A DNA stretch of 64,000 nt from an uncultured bacterium (GCA_905215155.1 CAJMPJ010000006.1:1-64000), one strand, 5' to 3'; shown: positions 15,273-24,895, numbered from the stretch's first letter. Notes: generated by a model not told the origin, from the letters alone. Numbers and translations are program-made.

Positions 15273-17741
15273 CTATATTTGCTTTGGCAAAGCTTCCCAT
15301 AGCCGCATATCTTCCTGTCCCAATGACCAGATAGCAATACCCCGTAGGTCCCAACGATAAGCCGCTTCGTTTGACCAGTAGACCAGTGAATCCACATCTT
15401 GATAGTACAAAATTGAAAAGCCATCTGCATCACCGAGAAACAACCGAGATATCCAGACGTTTATATCCTTTGGTATAACCTTCGCTGTATAATCTGCATT
15501 GCATGGTATCTGCAAGAGATTACTATGATAAAAGTCATAATCCATGGAAATATCCTCACTTCTGGTGGAGGCTTCCTCTACATCAGCTGTAAGAGTAAAT
15601 ACATGAAACTTACTATCCCAAGTTACACCATTCCTAGCAATTCTGCCATACTGCATAAGTGATCCGTCTGGCATGGTGACATCAAAGGCTTCGTAAGGTT
15701 CATAAGTCCATGCATCTCCCAAGCGGAGAAGTTCACATTTTATATGCCCATCGGACTGAATCCCACAATAGCCACCCGTACTTGAGATGTTTGCAGTAAA
15801 ACGAAGTGTGTTGGAATTCCCAGAGTAGACACGCACCTTATTTCCACGTTTCCTCATTTCAATGAGATACATATTCGGATTTGTGCGGATGTCAGCATCT
15901 GAAGTCTTATAGTAACTTGCCGGATAACTACCAAGTAATGTGGATCCTTGGTAAAGCTCCACTTGTTGCGCATCAATGTTGATACAACAAAACACATTCC
16001 CACAAAACACCCCTGCTCTTCCGCTACCGCTCATGGGAAAGGCAATTCTAGCACGAATATGCACATCACTAAAGCTGTCGTATTTCCAGGCAAGCTGACC
16101 ACTTCCTTCAAGCTGAGAATACGGGCGATTGCCATTGTCATCAGGATTTTGCCATACACTCCAACTCCCCGATAACGTCTGCCAGTAGCTTTCTGGCAGG
16201 ATGACGGGATCTCTAAAGTCTTCATACCAAGCTAACGCTGAATCCGGCTTACGGCGCAAAACCTCTGTAGTAAGCTTAAACCCTTTGTCGGGAACAGCCA
16301 TGTTACCATTTACGTCTTTGAAGCTTCGTGGAGATAAACTGAAGGTTGCCTCTCCAGCAGAAGGATATTCACTAAAATTAGAACAAACCCGGAAACCATA
16401 AAATTGAGTACCAACTACACCACCTTCAATCGTGATGCTATGTGTTCCTGCTAGGAGATTTACATTAGTGGCAAGTTCTGCCCAGAAAGTTTTCCTCCAG
16501 TATGGCCACCACAGACGATTCTCTGAGTAGCTAACCACTGTACCGTCAATTGCAATTGTGATACCATTCTTATCCCAGAACGGAAAGCAAAGCTGTACAA
16601 CTACATCATAAGTACCTGATTTGTCAATTGTAAAGTTGTACTCCGCTTTACCTTCACTTGACGAAAGAGTGATCATTCCATTACCAACCACAACACCATC
16701 TGTGTAGCTGTCTGGTTCACCATCTCGGTTAACATATATAGTTCCAAACTCCGACTTTTGTGTTTTCCCATAACAAGTAAGATATTTTCGCCGATTATAT
16801 GTTTCAGCAATAATAGGAGCTTCTCGTGATACTGCGTCCCAGCCTTCCATATAATCGTAGACATGTGGCAGCGCCCATGGTACTTTATCGTGATCATCCC
16901 AGTAGGCAATGATTGGGATAAATGGTTGTGGAGGCTGATCATTTGTAAAGTTATACACCCCAGTCATCCAGTTCTTAGCTGCATAGTAAGTGTTCGATGT
17001 ACCGCGATAAGTCTTACCTAGGTTGGATGGATAGTCGTAAATCTGCCAATTCCAACCGTAACCAGGTAAACCCATATATACTTTTTGTGGTGACATAGCT
17101 GTAATAGCATAATTGTAGATACCTTCAAGCCAGCTCCTTGGTGATACTGGGCCTGCGGCTGAACCTGCCCATGCCATGCCATAACTCATGATTGCTGCCG
17201 TATCACAATAATCGTTAAGGTCGGCATAAACACACCAATTTTCTCCACCAACTGAGCCTTGCACACCCGTCATTCCAGGTAAGCAGATATTGACCAGTTT
17301 TGATGAATCATAGTTTTTAACAGTCGAGTATATATCAGCGAATAGAGCATTTGCGGCAGCACGGTTCTCAAATCCGCCACCGCGCTCTAAATCGATATCT
17401 ACACCTGCACACCAAGGGTATTTGTTCATAATACGCACTATTTCTGAGAGGAATTTCGACTTTGCACCACCTTCGTTATTTCTCAGAGCCGTAAATATGC
17501 TCTCTGTCCCATGATTCATAATGGTAAGTAACCATTTGATATGTGGCCACTTTGTACGATATGGAGTAAGGGAAGAAACGCTAGTACCTGTTTCCGTTAT
17601 CGTGCCTGTGATGTCTACCTCAAAAGTGAAAATACCAACAGTATCTAAACGGTCACCGTAATCGTTCAAAGCCTGATACATCCGAGCATTGCCCATGAAG
17701 GACCATACCATACAGCGTTTACCCTTAATATAATCTTTCAT
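15273..17741 (-). CDS. Tail-tip glycoside hydrolase family 18 protein
   Basis: The 822-aa protein starts with a GH18-type catalytic barrel (residues 1-300): the active-site strand reads WCAGVDIDLERG with the acid/base Glu119, and YMGLPGYGWNW is a typical later strand. Family members hydrolyse chitin or N-acetylglucosamine-containing polymers such as cell-wall glycans. Residues 345-470 resemble a carbohydrate-binding module (NFTIDKSGTYDVVVQL to GTHSITIEGG). The C-terminal 330 residues include a lectin-like beta-sandwich with an NPNMYLIEMRKRG segment. It overlaps the preceding tail gene by 4 bp. It is probably a tail enzyme or receptor-binding component. Confidence 0.8.
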   Translation of the reverse strand: MKDYIKGKRCMVWSFMGNARMYQALNDYGDRLDTVGIFTFEVDITGTITETGTSVSSLTPYRTKWPHIKWLLTIMNHGTESIFTALRNNEGGAKSKFLSEIVRIMNKYPWCAGVDIDLERGGGFENRAAANALFADIYSTVKNYDSSKLVNICLPGMTGVQGSVGGENWCVYADLNDYCDTAAIMSYGMAWAGSAAGPVSPRSWLEGIYNYAITAMSPQKVYMGLPGYGWNWQIYDYPSNLGKTYRGTSNTYYAAKNWMTGVYNFTNDQPPQPFIPIIAYWDDHDKVPWALPHVYDYMEGWDAVSREAPIIAETYNRRKYLTCYGKTQKSEFGTIYVNRDGEPDSYTDGVVVGNGMITLSSSEGKAEYNFTIDKSGTYDVVVQLCFPFWDKNGITIAIDGTVVSYSENRLWWPYWRKTFWAELATNVNLLAGTHSITIEGGVVGTQFYGFRVCSNFSEYPSAGEATFSLSPRSFKDVNGNMAVPDKGFKLTTEVLRRKPDSALAWYEDFRDPVILPESYWQTLSGSWSVWQNPDDNGNRPYSQLEGSGQLAWKYDSFSDVHIRARIAFPMSGSGRAGVFCGNVFCCINIDAQQVELYQGSTLLGSYPASYYKTSDADIRTNPNMYLIEMRKRGNKVRVYSGNSNTLRFTANISSTGGYCGIQSDGHIKCELLRLGDAWTYEPYEAFDVTMPDGSLMQYGRIARNGVTWDSKFHVFTLTADVEEASTRSEDISMDYDFYHSNLLQIPCNADYTAKVIPKDINVWISRLFLGDADGFSILYYQDVDSLVYWSNEAAYRWDLRGIAIWSLGQEDMRLWEALPKQI

Positions 17742-18316
17742 GGACGTAGATCCCCTTTCAGCATTTCTTTGTATTCGAAATATACCCTAGCAGATTTTCT
17801 GTCTTGTAGCTTTACTTGGTGCTTACTGTCGGTAGCGGCTGTGTATTGAAAGTATCCATGTTTCGGCGTGGGATAGCCGTTTCTCAAACACTCTCTTGTT
17901 GAAGCCTTAAGTGCAAATTCATCACCTGGGTAAGCCTCTGAATCAAATTTTACCTTATGTGAACCCATCCCCTGTGAAAGCTGAATACTGCCAGCTTCCA
18001 TAGCTTGCAGGGGGTAGATATAACAATCTAGCCCGCTTGAAGTTTCTCCGAGGTTAAAAATAATGATTGTGTCTCCACTACGGACTACACCATTGTGGAA
18101 ACGTACCGGATTAGGCGAATGCTTTAGGAACGTTTCCGTGTGTAGCGTGCATCCTGTCAGCTTGTCACCCTCCTGAAGTTGTAGGTCGGTGAAATAAATC
18201 GAACCCGTACAGTTGGTAATAAGGGGACGCACAGTAATACTAACTATACGCTTTTCTGATTTTACTTTTATGACTTCCGCGAAACGTATAAAATTGCTTT
18301 CCTGCATAGCCATCAC
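17738..18316 (-). CDS. Minor tail protein (DUF-type) with duplicated module
   Basis: I do not recognise a named family for this 192-aa protein. Residues 15-50 (SITVRPLITNCTGSIYFTDL) closely resemble residues 22-48 of the next upstream 68-aa protein (SITIRLVVSNCTGEVYFTDI), so one beta-rich module was duplicated. It overlaps the GH18 gene by 4 bp and lies between tail-tip genes, which suggests a structural role there. The start is uncertain: GTG 18316, ATG 18313 and ATG 18307 are all in frame, and 18307 has the best spaced ribosome binding site. Confidence 0.6.
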   Translation of the reverse strand: MMAMQESNFIRFAEVIKVKSEKRIVSITVRPLITNCTGSIYFTDLQLQEGDKLTGCTLHTETFLKHSPNPVRFHNGVVRSGDTIIIFNLGETSSGLDCYIYPLQAMEAGSIQLSQGMGSHKVKFDSEAYPGDEFALKASTRECLRNGYPTPKHGYFQYTAATDSKHQVKLQDRKSARVYFEYKEMLKGDLRP

Positions 18317-18523
18317 CTACCCGTCGTTCGTCCACTTGATTTCGCATACATGACCGACCCAGCCAGTGGCTATAGAACCTGCCTGCAGCATAATGTCAGT
18401 GAAATATACTTCTCCCGTGCAGTTTGAAACTACCAACCGAATGGTGATAGAGTGAAGCTTCCCATACCCTTTAGGTGTTGCATTACGAGCAATTTGTTGA
18501 AATACAGCCAAATCAATCACCAT
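18317..18523 (-). CDS. Small minor tail protein
   Basis: The 68-aa protein consists almost entirely of the ITIRLVVSNCTGEVYFTDIML module shared with the following gene. It sits six bases after the tail-associated lysin/LamG gene and one base before the next stop-start junction, within a tightly packed tail operon. No enzymatic motif is visible. Confidence 0.55.
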   Translation of the reverse strand: MVIDLAVFQQIARNATPKGYGKLHSITIRLVVSNCTGEVYFTDIMLQAGSIATGWVGHVCEIKWTNDG

Positions 18524-18529
18524 CCTTTC

Positions 18530-21049
18530 TTAAAACAGGTCAATAAATCTCGTTTCAGTAGTTCCATCTTCAAACTCAAATACTACCTCGATACCAACTT
18601 GTCCATCTATACCTTTTTGGAGATTTTCTGATCCTATTTGTGCTGATATGGTGTAGTTACGGCGGGATGCAGGATATACTGTTTGAGCCATACTTTTTGT
18701 AGAGGTTGCAGAACCTACCGCTTTAAATGAAGCTGTACCTGTCACACCTTTTTCAGTGTCCACCTCAAAACCTGAATTCTGCCAATAAGCAAAGCCATCG
18801 TCTGCTCTACTATTACGCAGATGGTTAAACGGCACCATATCTTTGATTTCCTGCCCAATGGGGTTGCTTTGGTCGAGCTGATCAGCGAGAATGCTAGAAG
18901 ACGTATCCCCAAGTTCACGAAGTTTTGATGATAATTCAAGTACAGTTTTCCATGGCTCCTGAAGATTGTATTGTCTGCGAACAACCCTTGTTTTGATAGT
19001 AAGATTCAAATCTCTATCATCCACCGTCACAATGTCGCCAAGTGACCACCTTTCATGCTCATAACCTGTCAGCACAGACAAATCCATCGCTGATAGCACA
19101 TAGGAAACACGGGGCTTTGAAAATTCTGCGAGTCGCATATTCGTAAACTCAAGCATTTGATAAGGATTTGTGAAATTCGAAAGATCGAGTGTTGAAACCC
19201 GCACCTCATTGCAATATTCATAGTTTTCTACATATTCCTTGCCACTATTGATCGTGGCAAAGGTCATGCCATCTTTACCATGGGCATATAGCCTTGTCAC
19301 CAGAGAGCGGGTATCAACAACTCTCTTGATACCTGTAAGGTTTTTCTTATAGGCAAATAATGCACCACTATCTCTACCACTAAATGTAAGTAAATTTACA
19401 AGACGGTTTCGACTATCAAATACTAAGTCTCCACCGTGAATCTGTTGCGTCATTCTGAGTATGGCCAATGCATTCTTCTCTTGGCATTGCCATGTCCGTT
19501 TGGTAGTGACATCAACTACACCAAGAGACCATCCTGTGCCTTCCAACGCATAACTCATTGGAACAGAGGGTAAATCGGCATTAAACTCTCGCGGCTGTTT
19601 TTCATCTGAAAAGGTCAAATCATAAAATGCTGCTTCCGCATATACAGTGGTCAGAATCCCTGTTCCATCTGCTCCTTTTTCATCTGTCAGTGTCCTTATG
19701 CGATAAATGTCATATGCAACCTGAACCTGTTTTTCATTATCTAAATATACACGTTTACTATCATTCCATGGCAGTTTGAATTCCAAAGTATCTGCGCCAT
19801 TAATCTCTCCCGTTACGATGATGTCATATGCATTTTCAAGTACTGCTTCCCATGCGCCATTCTCGTCCAGCACGACAGGCCTAGCAAAACCCAGTTTTTC
19901 ATATGGAGCTTTCGGTATGTCGTGAAGTGTGATATCCAAAAGTTTCGGTGTAACCAAGGGATCAATAGTTGAAAGTGTAATCCTATAACGAATAAAGTTA
20001 CGGTTTGGAGAAACCAGTTCACCGTTGGAACCCACCTCCTGCCACGCCGACCAATCCTGCAAATCGTCTGACGTAGCCGTCTCTATAGTAGAAATAGAAG
20101 TCACGCCTGCTGTATACTCCGAAGCTACAGACACTCGACCACTACCCGCAAGAGAACATTCTGCAGCTATAGTCGTAAGTTGCCCAACTTCAGGATATTT
20201 GTTGTTATTATCTTTGAGGAGAGTTACCACACCAGGTTCTGTAATAGCATCAATCGCACCACTAGTATCACCGCCATTGGCAAGCAATGACTGTTTGAAA
20301 TGTCGTTCTAAATCCTCAATTGTAAGCTGTGAATTCACTTCGATAAACCAATCATCAAATCCACCTGCATAATAATACTGATTTGCATGCATTCCAATCA
20401 CAATATCGGCTGTGCAAGATGGGTTTAATGTTCCCGTGAATGTCCGTTTGGGTGCAATCCAGACCGTTGCGTCTGCTCGGTTACAAAGAATAAACTGCGA
20501 TGTCTTGGCATTCACTTCAATAATTGCTGCAATAAAGTACCACCCACCATTAACCATGTTAAAACTTGGTGTTTCACTCTGGTCGAGAATCAGTGAACCA
20601 GAAGAGTTATATAACATCATTCGAGGTCTGCCTTGGTACAGGGACAAGTATAGAATAGGTTGACCCGGACCTTGTCTTGTATTAAACAGCGGAATAAAGG
20701 TCTGTCCTACAGAGTAGGTAGTTGGGTTTATCCATCCACCTACTGCGATTTTATCGCCTAAATTGGAGAAAAATGTACCATCATTCTTTGCAATCAAGTA
20801 GGTTTTCTCTGATGTCGGATTAACAATATTCTGGCGAAAAAATCGTCCATAGCGACCATTGGGGAAACTTGCCGATGTGCCAGACCATCCCGATATAGCG
20901 ATGTGCCGACCATGACCACTCGCATCGACAAGTTTAACATCGGAGTCAGGTCCAGACTCATTGAATCGCCAAAGAGCAAGAGTATTCTCACTTACAGGAA
21001 ACTCACCCGTAAAGTCAGTTTGTGATGTCAATATTGATTTAATTGCCAT
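18530..21049 (-). CDS. Prophage tail-tip protein with LamG-type domain
   Basis: The 839-aa protein has an N-terminal concanavalin/LamG-like domain (residues 20-240: LALWRFNESGPDSD, GGWINPTTYSVGQTFIPLF, HFKQSLLANGG), a central beta-rich region, and a C-terminal part (about 380-730) of the prophage endopeptidase-tail/minor structural type, including LVTRLYAHGKDG and RWSLGDIVTVDDRDLNL. It is the Tal-like protein that follows Dit in siphoviruses and forms the tail tip. LamG domains bind carbohydrates, so an adsorption role is likely. I chose the ATG at 21049, nine bases after GGAGG; the ATG at 21055 is too close to it. Confidence 0.8.
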   Translation of the reverse strand: MAIKSILTSQTDFTGEFPVSENTLALWRFNESGPDSDVKLVDASGHGRHIAISGWSGTSASFPNGRYGRFFRQNIVNPTSEKTYLIAKNDGTFFSNLGDKIAVGGWINPTTYSVGQTFIPLFNTRQGPGQPILYLSLYQGRPRMMLYNSSGSLILDQSETPSFNMVNGGWYFIAAIIEVNAKTSQFILCNRADATVWIAPKRTFTGTLNPSCTADIVIGMHANQYYYAGGFDDWFIEVNSQLTIEDLERHFKQSLLANGGDTSGAIDAITEPGVVTLLKDNNNKYPEVGQLTTIAAECSLAGSGRVSVASEYTAGVTSISTIETATSDDLQDWSAWQEVGSNGELVSPNRNFIRYRITLSTIDPLVTPKLLDITLHDIPKAPYEKLGFARPVVLDENGAWEAVLENAYDIIVTGEINGADTLEFKLPWNDSKRVYLDNEKQVQVAYDIYRIRTLTDEKGADGTGILTTVYAEAAFYDLTFSDEKQPREFNADLPSVPMSYALEGTGWSLGVVDVTTKRTWQCQEKNALAILRMTQQIHGGDLVFDSRNRLVNLLTFSGRDSGALFAYKKNLTGIKRVVDTRSLVTRLYAHGKDGMTFATINSGKEYVENYEYCNEVRVSTLDLSNFTNPYQMLEFTNMRLAEFSKPRVSYVLSAMDLSVLTGYEHERWSLGDIVTVDDRDLNLTIKTRVVRRQYNLQEPWKTVLELSSKLRELGDTSSSILADQLDQSNPIGQEIKDMVPFNHLRNSRADDGFAYWQNSGFEVDTEKGVTGTASFKAVGSATSTKSMAQTVYPASRRNYTISAQIGSENLQKGIDGQVGIEVVFEFEDGTTETRFIDLF

Positions 21050-21054
21050 TTGCA

Positions 21055-21834
21055 TCACCTCCATCGGCTTTTTGCTTGTATTTTAAGCTCCATAAAATCC
21101 GCCCCTACAGGATTAATCGTCACAGTATTGTTACCCTTACGAAGTACAGGAAAATTAAGTTCTTGCATAAGCGGTAGGCCATTACGTAGTGTCTCGCCAC
21201 TAGTATCAACGACCTTTGCTGTGACCTTTCCTGTATCAATTATTAATGTTTCACCATCATACAAAGGACCAATAACACGAATTTCTTCATTATTAGTCTG
21301 AATGGAAACATATGTGTTTGTCCCTGAAGGAATTATTCCTTTTATCAAATACACTGGTTCGGAATCGGCATTGCCTTTTAGCCTTGTAACGGTATTTTCT
21401 CCCTCGGCTGTTATGGTATAGGTTTCATCCGTTAAAGCGTAGGCATGGGGATCTGGGCAAACAAATTTCAAATCAAATTCACCAGCTGAAAGAATGAGTC
21501 TGTCACAGTCTACTGCTTCTGACAGACGGGCAATGAAATAACGGTCAGGTACATCGTCCAACACAAGTTGTTGCACCCCACGTTCAGGATTCAGCCAATC
21601 AGCAAGGTTATCCATAACAGATACCAATTTAGAAAATTTATATTGTGGGTAGACATTACAATGAACTGTTATTATTTTCTCTGCAATATCGCTACCAAAG
21701 TCAGCAATACCAGGCTTGCCAGGTATCGTTACAAAGGAGTTTCGCAATGAGGGTGATGCTTGCCAGTTTGTAAGCCTAGCATTTATATTCATTGATTGCG
21801 ATGATATGCCGTTAAATGTGAACCCCATTTTCAT
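21055..21834 (-). CDS. Distal tail protein (Dit-like)
   Basis: The 259-aa protein matches the siphovirus distal tail component family: FTFNGISSQSMNI at the start, VTIPGKPGIADFGSDI, and a C-terminal galectin-like half ending NNTVTINPVGADFMELKI. Dit forms the hexameric hub that joins the tail tube to the tip. It sits between the tape measure and Tal-like genes, the canonical siphovirus order. Confidence 0.87.
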   Translation of the reverse strand: MKMGFTFNGISSQSMNINARLTNWQASPSLRNSFVTIPGKPGIADFGSDIAEKIITVHCNVYPQYKFSKLVSVMDNLADWLNPERGVQQLVLDDVPDRYFIARLSEAVDCDRLILSAGEFDLKFVCPDPHAYALTDETYTITAEGENTVTRLKGNADSEPVYLIKGIIPSGTNTYVSIQTNNEEIRVIGPLYDGETLIIDTGKVTAKVVDTSGETLRNGLPLMQELNFPVLRKGNNTVTINPVGADFMELKIQAKSRWR

Positions 21835-21843
21835 CCTCCTTCC

Positions 21844-24300
21844 TTAAGCGGGATTGAATCGTCCTTGTGCCCTCGAGCCGGTTTCCATCAAGTTGTACAG
21901 TTCCTGAGAAATCCTGCGGATATCGTCCTCGGATCGAACTATCATCTGCTGTATGGTGATAAGCGAACCACCAACCCCCCCAGTACCGACTGACCCATTG
22001 ATAGAACTGCTAAGGTTTATACCTGGTGTGTCAAAGTCTGTGGGAATAGCATTTTGCATATCCTCACCAACCTGCGCCATCGTCTTCTCAAAGCCTTGAC
22101 CAAGCCCCTGTGCCATATTGTCACCAAGTCCTGCAAAAAGTGCAGAAGGTGAGCGAATACCAAAGAAGTTTTTGATTTTATCCACCACACCCCCAAAGAA
22201 ACCGGATATTTTCCCCCAGAGCCATGCTCCCGCATCAGAGATTCCTTGCCATAGACCTTTGATAAGATTGCCACCAACTTGAGCCATCTGCCCAATTGAA
22301 CCCGTAAAACCCTTAACTAAAGCTGCGATTATCTGTGGGACAGCTTTGACAACTTCCACGATAATAGTAGGTAGGTTTTTAATCAGTGATACTAAAAGTT
22401 GGATACCCGCTTGAATTATCTGTGGGATGCTGCCAATAATTGCATTGACAAGCGAGGTAATAATCTTAGGTATCGCTGCCACCACAGTAGTGATGATGAG
22501 TGGTAAATTTTGAATTAAGGCAATCAACAGATTCACCCCGGCATCAATTATTTGGGGGATTGAGCTAAGTATCGCCTTAACTAAACCATCAATTATCTGT
22601 GGGATTGCAGCAACTATTGCTGCAATGATTTCCGGCAATGCTTCAACTAGTGACACCAAAAGCTGTATACCTGCATCGATAATCTGCGGAATGGCACCAA
22701 TAATAAAGTCAACTAAAGCGGTAATGATGGCGGGTAATGCGGCAATTAACTGCGGAATAGCGTCAACTAGACCTTGGGCAAGCCCCATAATAAGCTGAAA
22801 GGCTGCCTCCAGTATCATTGGCAAGTTGTCAGTTAATCCTTGTACAATCTGTGTTACAGCAAGAACTGTTGCTGGTATGAGTTTTGGTAAAGCCAACCCG
22901 ATGCCTTCTACAAGTGCAGTGACCAGTTCCACTGCAGCATTAATTAGGAGTGGTAGATTATCAATCAATGCCCCAACAATCGTCATTACAGCTTCAACAG
23001 TAGCTGGAATGAGTTCTGGCAAAAGACTCAGAATTACCTCCAGTACTTGAGAAAACAATTCCGTAACAGTCCTCAGAAGCATAGGAAGCAAGTCGCCTAC
23101 CGCTGATAATATCGCACCTGTTGCCGTAGGTAATGCGGCTACGATATTCTCTAAAACTGGGACAATATTAGCAACAACCGATTGGAATGCATCTACAAGA
23201 TTCTGTGTCAAATTCGTCATATCTGCATCGGCATTGCCAAGTCCTGCTGTAAACGAGCCGAGTGCGGCTTGGAGTAGACCCAGCGAACCTGTAACGGTTT
23301 CTGTTGATTCACGGGCAAAGTTGCCAGCATACTGCTCTGTGTTTTCAAAGAACATTTGCATTGCGACTTCAGCTTTTTCTGCTTGTGTAGCTGTATTCCA
23401 AGTGAAATCTAGGCCTTTTGCCAGTGCATAGGCCTCGATATTGGTAGCATTCATAGCAACACCAAGGTTATCCATCATGGTGAAATTACCCTTTGCTGCT
23501 CCTGCTACTGAGTCCAGTGCCACTTGCATATCAATACCCATTACAGATGCCATATCCGCTGCTCGTTGCATAGCTTTTTCTGTCAGTTCAAGGCTTTTGC
23601 GCTGTTCTATGCCAGAGCCTTGGAACAATGCACCCATTTTGTTTGCCGTAGCAAGATACTCACTTTGGGAAACACCGAGATTTTTGTAAGCCTCTTCACC
23701 AGCTTTTTGAATGGATGCGGCATATTGACCGAATACTGCCTCAGAGCCACCGAGGTTCTGTTCTAACTCTCCGAACTGAGCAACTACCTCTTTACCAAGC
23801 TTAATCGCAGCAGCTCCTGCGGCAACAGCAACTGTACCCATCGCCACACCGATACCTTTAAGGACACCGCCCAGCTTCTCAAACTTGCTACCAGTCTCAT
23901 CTGCAATATTACCTGTATCCTCAAGTTCCTCTCCAAGATCATCTGCTTCATCAGCTGTCTCTTCTAGTTCTCGTTCCATATCATTAAGTTGGGCTTTTGC
24001 ATTATTCAGCTGAATAGCCCAATTTTGTGTACGTCTATCGTTCTCGCCAAAGCTCTCAGAAGCATTTTTTAGAGCGGCTTCCAGTGTAGAGATTTTATCC
24101 TTCTGTGCTTCAATGGCTTTGTTCAAAACTTCATTTCGAGCGGTTATCGCCTGAACACTTTTATCATTTCTATCAAATTCCGAGGACACGAGTTTCATCT
24201 CACTACCTAGAACCTTAAAGGACTGATTGATATCACGAAGGGCATTCTTAAACTCTTTTTCTCCCTCAATGCCAATCTTTAAGCCAAAATTATCAGACAT
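21844..24300 (-). CDS. Tail tape measure protein
   Basis: The 818-aa protein has an N-terminal coiled coil (residues 1-140), a hydrophobic Ala/Gly-rich segment near 150-175, and a long helical hydrophobic middle with three tandem 44-residue repeats (see 22297-22692). The C-terminus contains ISGFFGGVVDKIKNFFGIRSP, typical of Firmicute tape measures. It sets tail length and is ejected during DNA entry. It lies directly after the frameshifted tail assembly chaperones and before Dit. Its size predicts a tail on the order of 120 nm by the usual 1.5 Angstrom per residue rule (inference). Confidence 0.92.
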   Translation of the reverse strand: MSDNFGLKIGIEGEKEFKNALRDINQSFKVLGSEMKLVSSEFDRNDKSVQAITARNEVLNKAIEAQKDKISTLEAALKNASESFGENDRRTQNWAIQLNNAKAQLNDMERELEETADEADDLGEELEDTGNIADETGSKFEKLGGVLKGIGVAMGTVAVAAGAAAIKLGKEVVAQFGELEQNLGGSEAVFGQYAASIQKAGEEAYKNLGVSQSEYLATANKMGALFQGSGIEQRKSLELTEKAMQRAADMASVMGIDMQVALDSVAGAAKGNFTMMDNLGVAMNATNIEAYALAKGLDFTWNTATQAEKAEVAMQMFFENTEQYAGNFARESTETVTGSLGLLQAALGSFTAGLGNADADMTNLTQNLVDAFQSVVANIVPVLENIVAALPTATGAILSAVGDLLPMLLRTVTELFSQVLEVILSLLPELIPATVEAVMTIVGALIDNLPLLINAAVELVTALVEGIGLALPKLIPATVLAVTQIVQGLTDNLPMILEAAFQLIMGLAQGLVDAIPQLIAALPAIITALVDFIIGAIPQIIDAGIQLLVSLVEALPEIIAAIVAAIPQIIDGLVKAILSSIPQIIDAGVNLLIALIQNLPLIITTVVAAIPKIITSLVNAIIGSIPQIIQAGIQLLVSLIKNLPTIIVEVVKAVPQIIAALVKGFTGSIGQMAQVGGNLIKGLWQGISDAGAWLWGKISGFFGGVVDKIKNFFGIRSPSALFAGLGDNMAQGLGQGFEKTMAQVGEDMQNAIPTDFDTPGINLSSSINGSVGTGGVGGSLITIQQMIVRSEDDIRRISQELYNLMETGSRAQGRFNPA
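22297..22692 (-). repeat. Three 132-bp tandem repeats in the tape measure gene
   Basis: Each unit encodes 44 residues beginning IPQII(D/Q)AG(I/V)(Q/N)LL and continuing through a second PQII/PKII helix. Units start at 22692, 22560 and 22428 on the minus strand, an exact 132-bp spacing. Further diverged units extend to both sides. The repeats are diverged at the DNA level, so they are old. Confidence 0.85.
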
Positions 24301-24318
24301 ACGTTATTGCCCTCCTTT

Positions 24319-24893
24319 CTAATTCAATCCTTCGGGAATAATATCCTCAATGAAGAGTTCTCGCTTCCGGCTAGCAAGCCCCAAGAACTGGCGATGACAA
24401 TCCCACAAGTCCATGAGAAGCCCTAATGGTGTGAGCCATGTTTCTTCCTCAGTACGGTTCAGGTGCACTGTTCCGTAATAAAGAAGCCGAGTAAACAATT
24501 CATCATCGCTTACTCGGCCTCGGTGTTTTTTTGGTTATCTTCACTTTCAATATTTCTCTTTGTTCCTTTGAACATAGCTTCTGTAATGGCACTTTTATAA
24601 GTTGCAAGTTCTAGTGGGGATGTGAGCAGTTCCACCTCATCCTCGGTCAACACATCCTTTGGAGCTTCTTTATTTTTAAGATTGTGAATGAGAATGGATT
24701 GGTTCGCCAAGAGAGTAATAAGCCATATTATCTCATCCAAAGCCATCTCAAAGTTTTCGGATTTCAGCAATTTGTCTCCCAGATTTTCCAAACCACCATA
24801 GCGACGGGCGATTTCTTTTGTAGCTTTGGTCGTGAGGATAAGCTCATGTTGCTGTCCGCCAATATTTATCGTTGCACTTCTATCGTTATCCAT
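24319..24893 (-). CDS. Tail assembly chaperone long form by -1 frameshift
   Basis: Translation of the 127-aa chaperone that slips one base back at 24525-24531 continues without interruption for 68 codons: HRGRVSDDELFTRLLYYG ... WLTPLGLLMDLWDCH ... FIEDIIPEGLN, then TAG (24319-24321). The product is about 191 aa, corresponding to gpGT of lambda-like siphoviruses. It binds the tape measure through the short form and tail tube subunits through the extension. The extension frame has no start codon of its own and fills the otherwise unexplained 209-bp gap before the tape measure gene. Confidence 0.85.
24510..24893 (-). CDS. Tail assembly chaperone short form (gpG-like)
   Basis: The 127-aa acidic protein (ATINIGGQQHELILTTKATKEIARRYGGLENLGD ... 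IIWLITLLANQ) is the unshifted tail chaperone located between the major tail protein and the tape measure gene, the usual position in siphoviruses. It ends four codons after the slippery site. A fixed ratio of short to long form is needed for tail assembly in relatives. Confidence 0.85.
   Translation of the reverse strand: MDNDRSATINIGGQQHELILTTKATKEIARRYGGLENLGDKLLKSENFEMALDEIIWLITLLANQSILIHNLKNKEAPKDVLTEDEVELLTSPLELATYKSAITEAMFKGTKRNIESEDNQKNTEAE
24525..24531 (-). other. Slippery heptamer A AAA AAC for -1 frameshifting
   Basis: On the minus strand the zero-frame codons CAA AAA AAC contain the canonical X XXY YYZ heptamer A-AAA-AAC. The zero frame stops four codons later. Just downstream, ACTCGGCTTC can pair with GAGGCCGAGT, a possible stimulatory hairpin (GCCGAGT/ACTCGGC, about 24487-24518). 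Confidence 0.85.
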
Positions 24894-24895
24894 CC

